From the IMG/VR virus record IMGVR_UViG_3300030085_004590, positions 40,432 to 104,431 of that record: 64,000 bases of DNA, one strand, 5' to 3'. The DNA is from a virus. Every line of letters starts with the position of its first letter. The first letter of the stretch is position 1. The translations under genes and the position numbers were made by a program. Below the pieces are notes generated by a model. It saw only the letters and a program-made list of their open reading frames with translations, searched no databases and was not told the DNA's origin. Below are positions 18,832 through 27,419 of this stretch, one piece after another.

Positions 18832-19820
18832 AAAAAACAGATAAAATTTTAGTTACCGGAGCAAGTGGATTTATAGGTTCACGATTAATCAAAATGTTAT
18901 ATGAATTAGGTTATGTAAACATTCGTGCAACATCATGGAGTAGAGATTTACGAAATGATTTTGAAGGCTGTGAAAACATAGAACACATAAAAGGAAACTT
19001 GCAAGATGCAGACTTTTGTGAGATAGTGTCGAAAGGATGTGATGTTATATTTCATGCAGCTGCTAATACATCGAACGCATTAGATACAAAATATAATCCG
19101 CTTCTCCATGTAACTCCCAATATAGAAATGAATGTAAATCTTATGGAACAATCATGGAAACATGGGGTTAAAAAGTTTATCTTTATATCATCAAATACAA
19201 CTTATCCAGATTTAAAAGATGTACCTTGTACCGAAGATGTAGAAGTACAAACACCAGATATCGTACCAGTTTACAAAGCAGTAGGTTGGATGAAAAGATA
19301 TTGTGAAACTCTTTGTGATTTCTTTTCAAATCAAATTCACAACCCAATGCAGTGTGTAATTATTAGACCTTCAAATGCATTTGGACCAAACGATAAGTAC
19401 GATTTTGAAAAATGTCATGTTACACCTGCAAATATTAGAAAAGTTGCAGATAACCTAAATCCAATACCTGTTTGGGGAGATGGTACTGAAGTAAGAGATG
19501 TAATTCATGTTGATGATATGGTGAGTGGATTTATAACAGTTGCTGAAAAGGTTGATACATATGATATTTACAATGTATCTTATGGTGAAGGATATACTGT
19601 TATGGAAGTACTTGATAAAATTAAAGAAATCGAAGGAAACACAAACCCAGTCGAATTCGTAAACAACAAGGCACCAATGATACCTGTCAGATTATTAGAT
19701 AATCAAAAATTAAAAGATTTAGGTTGGACACCAAAATACGATTTAGAAAGTGGATTAAGAGATGCACTATCTTGGTATAAGGAAAATAAAGACCAATTTA
19801 ATCCAAATTCAAAACCTTAA
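18828..19820 (+). CDS. NAD-dependent epimerase/dehydratase (extended SDR) 3
   Basis: This 330-residue protein has GASGFIG at residues 11-17, VIFHAAANTSNA at strand 4, FISSNTTYPD at strand 5 and VYKAVGWMKRYCE where the active-site Tyr and Lys are expected. RPSNAFGPNDKYDFEKCHV and EVRDVIHVDDMVSG are nucleotide-sugar SDR segments. It is similar to SDR 2 and overlaps it by 4 bases, which suggests an old duplication or a two-step pathway. The E1-beta-like gene begins 4 bases after its stop. Exact substrate unknown. Confidence 0.85.
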   Translation: MKKTDKILVTGASGFIGSRLIKMLYELGYVNIRATSWSRDLRNDFEGCENIEHIKGNLQDADFCEIVSKGCDVIFHAAANTSNALDTKYNPLLHVTPNIEMNVNLMEQSWKHGVKKFIFISSNTTYPDLKDVPCTEDVEVQTPDIVPVYKAVGWMKRYCETLCDFFSNQIHNPMQCVIIRPSNAFGPNDKYDFEKCHVTPANIRKVADNLNPIPVWGDGTEVRDVIHVDDMVSGFITVAEKVDTYDIYNVSYGEGYTVMEVLDKIKEIEGNTNPVEFVNNKAPMIPVRLLDNQKLKDLGWTPKYDLESGLRDALSWYKENKDQFNPNSKP

Positions 19821-19824
19821 TAAA

Positions 19825-20370
19825 ATGAGTGAACCAAAGTTTACACCATACTTAGATGCGTTAACAGAAGCAATGAAATTAAGTATGGAAGATGATAAAA
19901 CTATATTCATCGGACAACAAATTGTTTATTATGGAAATCCAATGAGTAAAACCATTGAGGGATTACCAAAAGAAAGAATGATAGAAACACCAGTAATGGA
20001 AGAAGTTCAAATGGGTATGAGTTTAGGTCTTGCAATGTCTGGTCACAATGTGGTAAGTTTTTATCCAAGATGGGATTTCTTAATTTGTGCAGCAAATCAA
20101 TTGGTAAATCATTTAGATAAAATAAACATCATGTCAGATGGTGATTGGAATCCAAATGTAATTATAAGAGTTGGTAAAGGAAGTGATGTTCCATTAGACC
20201 CTGGTCACCAACACAAGGCAGATTATACAGAAGAATTCAAAACAATATTAAAACATACAAATGTAGTTAAACTTGATTCCCATGAAAAGATTCTACCTGC
20301 ATACAAAAAAGCATTAAAAGGTGGTATTTGGGTGATGGTAGAATATCCTCAATTATATTATGAGAATTAA
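19825..20370 (+). CDS. Thiamine-diphosphate enzyme, PYR (E1 beta-like) subunit
   Basis: From the ATG at 19825 (MSEPKFTPYL) the product is 181 residues. An upstream ATG at 19762 would add 21 residues inside the preceding SDR gene and is less likely. The sequence matches the pyrimidine-binding domain of E1 beta/transketolase: ETPVMEEVQMGMSLGLA holds the catalytic Glu (about residue 59) that activates ThDP, followed by a strand and WDFLICAANQLVNHLDK. It ends before the C-terminal transketolase domain of normal E1 beta (~325 residues). With the protein at 16093 it would form a minimal split PP/PYR enzyme, perhaps a ketol-transfer or decarboxylation step on a sugar. Confidence 0.75.
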   Translation: MSEPKFTPYLDALTEAMKLSMEDDKTIFIGQQIVYYGNPMSKTIEGLPKERMIETPVMEEVQMGMSLGLAMSGHNVVSFYPRWDFLICAANQLVNHLDKINIMSDGDWNPNVIIRVGKGSDVPLDPGHQHKADYTEEFKTILKHTNVVKLDSHEKILPAYKKALKGGIWVMVEYPQLYYEN

Positions 20371-21820
20371 AAGAGTATTTGATGTAAAAGGACCAATGGG
20401 GTTTGTACCTAATGGTATTAATTGGAATTTTACAAACATTTTTTGGAAATATAACTTTTATGTTACTCATAAACTTATAGATGAGTTCAATGAAACATAT
20501 GGACAGATTGGAGTATATGATTGTAATTTAAATTTATCAGAAGATTCAACAAAAAATTATCATATTAGTAATTTACATTACGATTCTAAAACAAAACTTG
20601 TAAACGGTAATAGAACAGAAAATTATTTCTATACTATTCATCCCTTTGGAAATATAAATGTATCAAGTGGTTCTGAACCAACTTATCATCAAGGTAGACA
20701 TAGTTTCGATTTTATATCTAAAAAAGCAAAAGATTGTACAAATGCAAAAAACTTTTGGTTAGTTTATGATTATAGTAGTGAAGGTGATATAAGACCTCAC
20801 ATTTTTAAGGAATTACACAAGGCATGTAAACGAAATAAAATTAACCCATCTAAAGTAATTGTAATTACTGCATCTGAAAATACATTTGATATTTATAAAC
20901 AATATTTAAATAAACATCCACAAGAAAATTTATTTTATACGGCATTTTATCCTTGGTCATTATTAGGAAAAGCAAAAGATACTAATGCTATTTTAATTGA
21001 AAAGAAAAAAATTCATTTTAATAGTTTTAAAAATGAAAATTCATTAATGGAAGATAGTGAATTTGATTTATTAACTAATAGAGAATCACACGCATTATGT
21101 TTAAATAGAAGATTAGCTGCACATAGAGTTGTAATTATTAGTTGGTTACTAGAAACTGGTTTATTTGAAAAAACAAAAACATCATTTGATTTATCGATGA
21201 GACATAATCATGATGAAATTGGATTAAATTTGGCATCTACAAGACCAGAACAAGGTGGACCATATCTTTCAAGTCAAGATAAGATTAACCAAATTCTTTC
21301 AGGTTTTAGAAAAATGAAAAAATTAGGAAAAAGTGTAGTTGATACTGAAGATATAAAAGGAGTATGGGGTTTTGCATTTGAAGATGCAAAAAATTATAAA
21401 TCTACTTACTTTTCAATTGTAACCGAAACTCTATTTTATGAATTAGGTAATTATATTTCAGAAAAAACATGGAAACCAATACAACATTTACATCCTTTTG
21501 TATTCGTAGGTAGACCTGGAATGTTAAAGTATTTACATAGTTTAGGATTTAAAACCTTTTCAGATTTTTGGGATGAAAGTTATGATACGATTGAAGATAA
21601 TCCAACAAGGATGGATAAAATCTGTGAAGTTGTTTCTTTTCTTTTAAATAAATCTAAAGAAGAATGGGATGAACTTAATAAAAAATTAAAACCAATTCTT
21701 ATTCATAATAGAAACTTACTATTAACATTTCAAGAATATACTGTTGGGAATATTTATAAAAGTAAACTAGATGAATTAATTTCAAATGAACCTAATCAAA
21801 AAAATTATTACTTACTTTAA
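20360..21820 (+). CDS. Putative glycosyltransferase, paralogue family member 3
   Basis: This 486-residue protein overlaps the E1-beta-like gene by 11 bases and ends the glycan island. The shared C-terminal block is FSIVTETLFYELGNYISEKT, WKPIQHLHPFVFVGRPG, LHSLGFKTFSDFWDESYD. A central LCLNRRLAAHRVVIISWL corresponds to the 'NR...R' region of the other members. The N-terminal half (RIKRVFDVKGPMGFVPNG) is specific to this copy. As for its paralogues, a GT10/exostosin-like transferase is inferred from a short motif and needs structural confirmation. Confidence 0.5.
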   Translation: MRIKRVFDVKGPMGFVPNGINWNFTNIFWKYNFYVTHKLIDEFNETYGQIGVYDCNLNLSEDSTKNYHISNLHYDSKTKLVNGNRTENYFYTIHPFGNINVSSGSEPTYHQGRHSFDFISKKAKDCTNAKNFWLVYDYSSEGDIRPHIFKELHKACKRNKINPSKVIVITASENTFDIYKQYLNKHPQENLFYTAFYPWSLLGKAKDTNAILIEKKKIHFNSFKNENSLMEDSEFDLLTNRESHALCLNRRLAAHRVVIISWLLETGLFEKTKTSFDLSMRHNHDEIGLNLASTRPEQGGPYLSSQDKINQILSGFRKMKKLGKSVVDTEDIKGVWGFAFEDAKNYKSTYFSIVTETLFYELGNYISEKTWKPIQHLHPFVFVGRPGMLKYLHSLGFKTFSDFWDESYDTIEDNPTRMDKICEVVSFLLNKSKEEWDELNKKLKPILIHNRNLLLTFQEYTVGNIYKSKLDELISNEPNQKNYYLL

Positions 21821-21902
21821 AAATAAGAAGAGAGAACGAATCTATAAAAAAAAGTTAGAAGAACTTCGTAAAAGAGACCCCTTCATCTACAAAAACCATT
21901 AA
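21786..21902 (+). CDS. Small basic protein, 38 aa
   Basis: An ATG at 21786, inside the end of the preceding gene (35-base overlap), opens a 38-codon frame ending in TAA at 21900-21902. The product begins MNLIKKIITYFKNKKRER and ends KRDPFIYKNH. A hydrophobic-basic N-terminal helix, a Lys/Glu-rich middle and a D-P-F-I-Y ending resemble tiny conserved proteins I recall from other T4-like marine phages. It fills most of the gap before the 1803-residue gene. Function unknown. Confidence 0.6.
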   Translation: MNLIKKIITYFKNKKRERIYKKKLEELRKRDPFIYKNH

Positions 21903-21915
21903 TTCTTATTTCTAA

Positions 21916-21927
21916 CATATTTATATA
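21916..21927 (+). promoter_or_regulatory. Putative phage promoter, CATATTTATATA
   Basis: A one-base variant of the recurring motif, 20 bases before the ATG of the 1803-residue multi-enzyme gene. Confidence 0.5.
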
Positions 21928-21947
21928 CTGATAAGGTATATTGGAAT

Positions 21948-24900
21948 ATGAACAAACTCTCACAATTTCTTGTAGAGCAAATGCTCCTAGAGGATGAAAG
22001 TCCTATTAAGAAGGTCGTAGTAGTATATGGTGGTAGGTTTCAACCTATGCACAAAGGACACTACGGTACATACCAACATCTTGTCAAAAAATTCGGTAGA
22101 AATAATGTTTTTATCAGTACTTCCAACAAAGTAGAAAGACCAAAATCACCTTTTAACTTCAAAGAGAAGGTGAAAATCATGACTACAATGTTCAATATAC
22201 CTAAATCAAAAATAGTACAGGTAAAAAACAATTATGCTCCAACAGAAATCCTCAAAAAATACGATAAAAACACAACCGCCTTCATAACCGTTGTTGGTGA
22301 AAAGGATGCAGGAAGATTGGGTGGAAAGTATTTCAAACCATGGAAAGGAAAAGCAGAGGTTGGTTATGAGGATGGTGGTTATGTTTATGCCGCACCATCA
22401 AGTGGTGGTGGTATAAGCGGAACTGAAACTCGTAATGGGTTATCAGTAGGGTCGGATGACCAGAAGAAGTCTTTCTTTAAATCTCGTGCATATGGAAAGT
22501 TCAATGCAACGATTTTTAAGATGATTACGGACAAACTTAATGAGGGAGTAATCGAGATTTCTAAAGAAAGGATTGAAGAATGGCTCATCAACGAAAGTTC
22601 GAAGATGAGTTCAGGTCAAGTGGATGATGGGCCAAACTTCTTTTTCCCTAACTATGATGTATATTCTCGTATCAATGTAAAAAGAGCAGCAAAGATTGGA
22701 TTTGAGGTAGTAAATATGATTACTTCTAAAGAAATCGAGGATTACTATGACCATCCAAGTTATCCTGATGGGCCAGTAAAGGCAGTTACTTATTTCCCTG
22801 CTGGTGTTTTGGGTACAACAACCGCAACAAACCAAATTGATATTTATTCATCAAAAGCGTATTCCGATTGGTACAAACATTCAACTCGTAAAGCATCAAT
22901 GGTTGGTTATGAGTTAGTTAAATCACTTGCAAATAAAGAAGATTTAAAACAAGATAAAGAACAATCAGTAGAAGATGCAAAAGGAGATAAGGTTTCTCAG
23001 AAAGAATACGAAGCATCTTTAAATGAAGCAATTACATTACCAGTTGAAGTTGGTGATACAATTCTAACTGGTAGATTTAAAAACAAAAAAACAGTTGTTA
23101 AAACTATTGGTAAAGATGAACATGGAATGCCAACTATTAATGGTAGAAAAGTTGTAAACTTTAGATTAGTGAAAGAAGGATTCCAAGCAATTTTTGAAGA
23201 TGATGCAGATAAATATACTCATGTAGGTGGTGGTAACTACAAACCAAAAGGAAAAGAAGATGATGAAGATGCACCTACTTTCAATAAAGATGGAGATAGA
23301 TTTGTTCAAGTAGATAAAGGTGGTGATGATAAACCACAAGATGCTAAATCAAAAATTAGTGGTAAAGATATGTTCAAACATTCACCAGATATTAAAAAAG
23401 AAAAAGAACCCAAAAAACAAGGATTCTTTTCTAAATTATTTGGTCTACCAAGTTCACCAGAAGAAAAGAAAAAAGTACTTACACTTAAAAGTATAGAAAA
23501 TGTAGATGATAAAGAGTTTGCAAAACACATTAAGAAAAAAGTATTACCAAACCTACCAGATAAAAGTAAAGAAGAACTTAAACCTATTTTACAAAAGTAT
23601 GTTGAACTAAAAAAACAACTTAAGAAAACAGATGATGATGATGAACAATCAGAAATAATGTATAAACAAGATAAGATTCGTGATTATGTTTATGATTATA
23701 CAAAAGAAAAAATGAATGAGATTGCTGGTACGGCAGTTGATTGTGAAAAGTGTAATCACTCTTGGGATATAGAGGCAAATGATAATGAAAAATATTTATG
23801 TCATAATTGTGGATGGGATTCACAAAAACAAGAGTATGATTATGATGCATTTGATTCATGGCAGGAAAAAATGGGATTGAATGAAAGAAGTAAAGGTAAA
23901 TTAAGACCTGCTGATTTACTAAGAAGAAAAGCAGCAATGGCTGGTAAACGAGCTGCAATTGCAAGAAGAAGAAAAAGAACTATGATGAGGAGAAAACCTC
24001 TTGCTAAACTAAAAAAGATTGCATACAAAAAAGCATACCTACAAGTTTATGATGAGTTTATGAAGGATTTATTTCCTGGTATGAAGAAAAAGGATTTATC
24101 AATCCAACAAGCAAAGATAGTTCATAAGAATGTATTAAGAAAAAAGAAAAGAGTTCTTAAAAGAGCAAGATTTAAATTCTTACCTGCTTTAAGAGCAAAA
24201 GAGGCAGAAAAATTCGGTGATAAATCAGAAACAAACGAATTAATGATTGGATATGCAGGACCTGAAGATATGAAAAGGTTTGCAAAGAGAAATAAAGAAT
24301 ATAGAAAAGATGCTGAATCAAGTAAGGAGTATCAATACGAACCAATTAAAGAACAATCAGATAAAAAAACACAATGTATCAATAACTTTGTAGAATATGC
24401 TTGTAAAAGATTAAAACTTGATGGTAATCCAAAGATATCTTTGATGAGTGGTACAGAATATGCAGATACTCATAAAAGTTTAGGTGGTTTCAATCCACAA
24501 ACAAAAGAAATCTATGTTGCAACTGAAAATAGATTAACTGCTGATATTTGTAGAACGATTGCACATGAATTAGTTCATAGAAAACAAGATGAGATGGGAT
24601 TATTAAAAGACCCAATCAAAGATGGAGCAGATGGTTCACCGATTGAAAATCAAGCACATGCAGTTGCAGGAATTATAATGAGAGAATATGGTAGAATTGA
24701 TGATACAATTTACCAAGAAGGAATTAACTCTTTTTATTACGATGATTTAGCAAAGTATGTTTACAAAAAAAGAGGAGAGATTAACAGATTATTCAAAAAC
24801 TTACCTGATGAGAAAAAGGCTGAGTATTTAGAAAAACTTTACATCAAATTATTCCAGGGCCCAACTTCAAGAATGGTACATAGAGATATCAAAGGTAAGG

Positions 24901-27359
24901 GTGGTGAATTATTAAAGATGTTGAGAAAGGATAGAAGATTAAAAGAACAATGTGAAAGATTACCAAACGAATCAGAACAAGATTACAGAAGGAGATGTTT
25001 TGGTTACAATCCTTTAACTCCACCACCTGCAGGATTACAAAGATTAGGTGAGAATAAAGCAACAAGAACAAAATTCAATTTAACAATACCTTCTGATATT
25101 AAAAAACTTCAAAAGGCATTTAAGAAAGATAAAAAACAACTTTATGTAGTTGGTGGAGCAGTTAGAGATGCACTTCTTGGTAAAAAACCAAAAGATTTTG
25201 ATTTAACAACAGATGCAACACCAGAAGAAATGATTAAGATTGCGAAACAAGGTAAATTTAAACATTCTACAACAAATGTAAATGCAAATCTTGATTTAGG
25301 AAGTATAATCATCAATGGACACGAAGTAACTACATTCAGACAAGATGTTGGTAAAGGTAGGAGACCAGATAAAGTAGTTTATTGTGATATTTCAACAGAT
25401 TCTAAGAGAAGAGATTTAACTTGTAACTCTTTATACTACGATATTGATAAAAAAGAGATTATTGATTTCCATGGTGGTGTAGAAGATTTGAAAAAAGGAG
25501 TTATTAGAACAGTTGGTAAAGCAAAAGAAAGATTTGATGAGGACCCATTAAGAAAATTAAGAGCAGTAAGGTTCGAAACTCGATTAGGTGCTAAATTAGA
25601 TAAAGAAACTTTAGATGCACTTAAAAAAGATAACAAAATAACACAACTTTCATATCAAAGAATAAGTGATGAGTTTATAAGTGCAATAAAACAATCAAAA
25701 AACACTAAAGTTTACTTAGATAGATGTGATGAAGTTGGGTTTACACCACAAATTCTACCAGGTCTTAAAGTAAGTAAACCATATCCACACGATAATAACC
25801 CAATTACTTTAATGGCATTTATTCTAAGAGATAATGACCCTGCAAAAGTAGGTAAAATATTAAATAAAATCAATTATAGTAATGAAATTAAAGATGCAAT
25901 AGTGTTTTTAATATCATTAAAAGGATTTAAACCTGAATTGATTGTACCATTTAAGAAACTACATGATAAAATAAAGTTATCAGATAGTGATATTGTAGAT
26001 TTTGGTAAAAGAATTGGTAAAAAACTTGATAAATTTGTTAAATTCAAGTTATCTGTAAAAGGAAAAGATGTACCAAAGGATATACCCGATGGGCCAGAGA
26101 AAGGTTTGTGGATAAAGAATAGAGAAAAAGAACTATTCATGAAAGAAGGTATCCTTACAGAAGGTGGTGCGTATGGACATATGTCTCACCCATTCGATAC
26201 TGATATCAATTTAACCTTTGGACAACTAAAAGATATCGTAAATCGTGCACTCGAAGGTACACTTGAATTCACAAGAGAGAAAACTGATGGTCAAGCTCTT
26301 GCAATTTCATGGAGAGATGGAAGATTAGTAGCAGCAAGAAACAAAGGACACCTAAAAAACAAAGGTGAGAACGCTTTAGATATCAAAGGAGTATCAGATA
26401 AGTTCCAAGGTAGAGGTGGATTATCAGATGCATACAATTATGCGATGAAAGACCTTTCAAATGCAATCAAAGCACTTACAGATAAACAAAGAGATAAGAT
26501 TTTTAAACAAGGTGCGTGTTTTATGAACCTTGAAGTGATATATCCAACATCAGTTAATGTCATTCCTTACGGCCAGGCGTTACTTGTGTTCCATGGAACG
26601 ATGGAATATGATATGGAAGGTAAGGCAATTGGTGAAAATGGTGAAGCAGCAAGAATATTAGCTGGTATGATTAAACAAGTTAACAAAGATGTACAAGATA
26701 ACTACACTATTCAAGGGCCACCAATTGTAAAGTTACCTAAATCACAAGATTTATCAAAGAAAAGAGCAAAATATTCATCTCAAATCTCTAAATTACAAAA
26801 AGAATTCAAATTAAAGGATACAGATGGTGTTGCAAACTATCATCAAGCATGGTGGGAACAATGGGTTGATAAAAACTCACCAACAACACTCGATAATAAA
26901 ACCAAAATGGGGTTAGTTAAGAGATGGGCTTTCATGGATAAGAAATTTAGATTGGATAATAAGAATATTTCTGATTCTAAAACACTTGAATGGGCTAAGA
27001 AAACAGATAAAGATAATCATAAGAAGATATCAAAAGATAATCTAATGAAGTTTGAGAAAATCTTCTTAGGATTAGGTGCAGAAGTATTAGAATTTACTTC
27101 ATCTGCACTTACAGTTAATCCTGATAAGGCAGTTCGTGATATAAAGAAACGAATTGATAAAACAATCAAAGATGTTAAGAAATCAGGTGACCCAAAAAAG
27201 ATAGAAAAACTAAAATTAGAACTTGGTAGGTTAAATTCTATTGGTGGTTCTAAGAAAATTGTACCAAATGAAGGTATAGTATTTTTATATAAAGGAAATA
27301 CTTTTAAACTTACAGGTACATTTGCATCTGTAAACCAAATCCTTGGTATTTTCTTCTAA
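21948..27359 (+). CDS. 1803-aa multi-enzyme protein, probable head polyprotein
   Basis: The product begins with a capsid-targeting-like peptide (MNKLSQFLVE). Seen in order: a nucleotidyltransferase with HKGH (35-38) and ISGTETR (156-162), of NMNAT/cytidylyltransferase type; an unassigned region (about 217-360); an SH3/KOW-like segment after residue 361; a zinc ribbon CxxC-x15-CxxC (599, 602, 618, 621); a very basic region (about 647-802); a metallopeptidase HELVH (873-877) with Glu900 as possible third ligand; a CCA-adding/poly(A)-polymerase-like domain with GGAVRD (1069-1074) and DFD (1083-1085); and a ligase-like covalent nucleotidyltransferase with KTDG (1445-1448), LEVIYP (Glu1529), EGIVF (1775) and FKLTG (Lys1787). 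L/I-x-E sites lie between the modules (199, 216, 360, 646, 802, 1035, 1405). Cleavage by gp21 and packaging are inferred. Confidence 0.85.
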   Translation: MNKLSQFLVEQMLLEDESPIKKVVVVYGGRFQPMHKGHYGTYQHLVKKFGRNNVFISTSNKVERPKSPFNFKEKVKIMTTMFNIPKSKIVQVKNNYAPTEILKKYDKNTTAFITVVGEKDAGRLGGKYFKPWKGKAEVGYEDGGYVYAAPSSGGGISGTETRNGLSVGSDDQKKSFFKSRAYGKFNATIFKMITDKLNEGVIEISKERIEEWLINESSKMSSGQVDDGPNFFFPNYDVYSRINVKRAAKIGFEVVNMITSKEIEDYYDHPSYPDGPVKAVTYFPAGVLGTTTATNQIDIYSSKAYSDWYKHSTRKASMVGYELVKSLANKEDLKQDKEQSVEDAKGDKVSQKEYEASLNEAITLPVEVGDTILTGRFKNKKTVVKTIGKDEHGMPTINGRKVVNFRLVKEGFQAIFEDDADKYTHVGGGNYKPKGKEDDEDAPTFNKDGDRFVQVDKGGDDKPQDAKSKISGKDMFKHSPDIKKEKEPKKQGFFSKLFGLPSSPEEKKKVLTLKSIENVDDKEFAKHIKKKVLPNLPDKSKEELKPILQKYVELKKQLKKTDDDDEQSEIMYKQDKIRDYVYDYTKEKMNEIAGTAVDCEKCNHSWDIEANDNEKYLCHNCGWDSQKQEYDYDAFDSWQEKMGLNERSKGKLRPADLLRRKAAMAGKRAAIARRRKRTMMRRKPLAKLKKIAYKKAYLQVYDEFMKDLFPGMKKKDLSIQQAKIVHKNVLRKKKRVLKRARFKFLPALRAKEAEKFGDKSETNELMIGYAGPEDMKRFAKRNKEYRKDAESSKEYQYEPIKEQSDKKTQCINNFVEYACKRLKLDGNPKISLMSGTEYADTHKSLGGFNPQTKEIYVATENRLTADICRTIAHELVHRKQDEMGLLKDPIKDGADGSPIENQAHAVAGIIMREYGRIDDTIYQEGINSFYYDDLAKYVYKKRGEINRLFKNLPDEKKAEYLEKLYIKLFQGPTSRMVHRDIKGKGGELLKMLRKDRRLKEQCERLPNESEQDYRRRCFGYNPLTPPPAGLQRLGENKATRTKFNLTIPSDIKKLQKAFKKDKKQLYVVGGAVRDALLGKKPKDFDLTTDATPEEMIKIAKQGKFKHSTTNVNANLDLGSIIINGHEVTTFRQDVGKGRRPDKVVYCDISTDSKRRDLTCNSLYYDIDKKEIIDFHGGVEDLKKGVIRTVGKAKERFDEDPLRKLRAVRFETRLGAKLDKETLDALKKDNKITQLSYQRISDEFISAIKQSKNTKVYLDRCDEVGFTPQILPGLKVSKPYPHDNNPITLMAFILRDNDPAKVGKILNKINYSNEIKDAIVFLISLKGFKPELIVPFKKLHDKIKLSDSDIVDFGKRIGKKLDKFVKFKLSVKGKDVPKDIPDGPEKGLWIKNREKELFMKEGILTEGGAYGHMSHPFDTDINLTFGQLKDIVNRALEGTLEFTREKTDGQALAISWRDGRLVAARNKGHLKNKGENALDIKGVSDKFQGRGGLSDAYNYAMKDLSNAIKALTDKQRDKIFKQGACFMNLEVIYPTSVNVIPYGQALLVFHGTMEYDMEGKAIGENGEAARILAGMIKQVNKDVQDNYTIQGPPIVKLPKSQDLSKKRAKYSSQISKLQKEFKLKDTDGVANYHQAWWEQWVDKNSPTTLDNKTKMGLVKRWAFMDKKFRLDNKNISDSKTLEWAKKTDKDNHKKISKDNLMKFEKIFLGLGAEVLEFTSSALTVNPDKAVRDIKKRIDKTIKDVKKSGDPKKIEKLKLELGRLNSIGGSKKIVPNEGIVFLYKGNTFKLTGTFASVNQILGIFF

Positions 27360-27382
27360 AAATTTCGGTTTTCATATTTTGA

Positions 27383-27394
27383 TATATTTATATA
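27383..27394 (+). promoter_or_regulatory. Putative phage promoter, TATATTTATATA
   Basis: A copy of the recurring motif in the 60-base gap after the 1803-residue gene, 25 bases before the ATG at 27420. Confidence 0.5.
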
Positions 27395-27419
27395 TAAAAT
27401 TATAACCTAATATATAACA

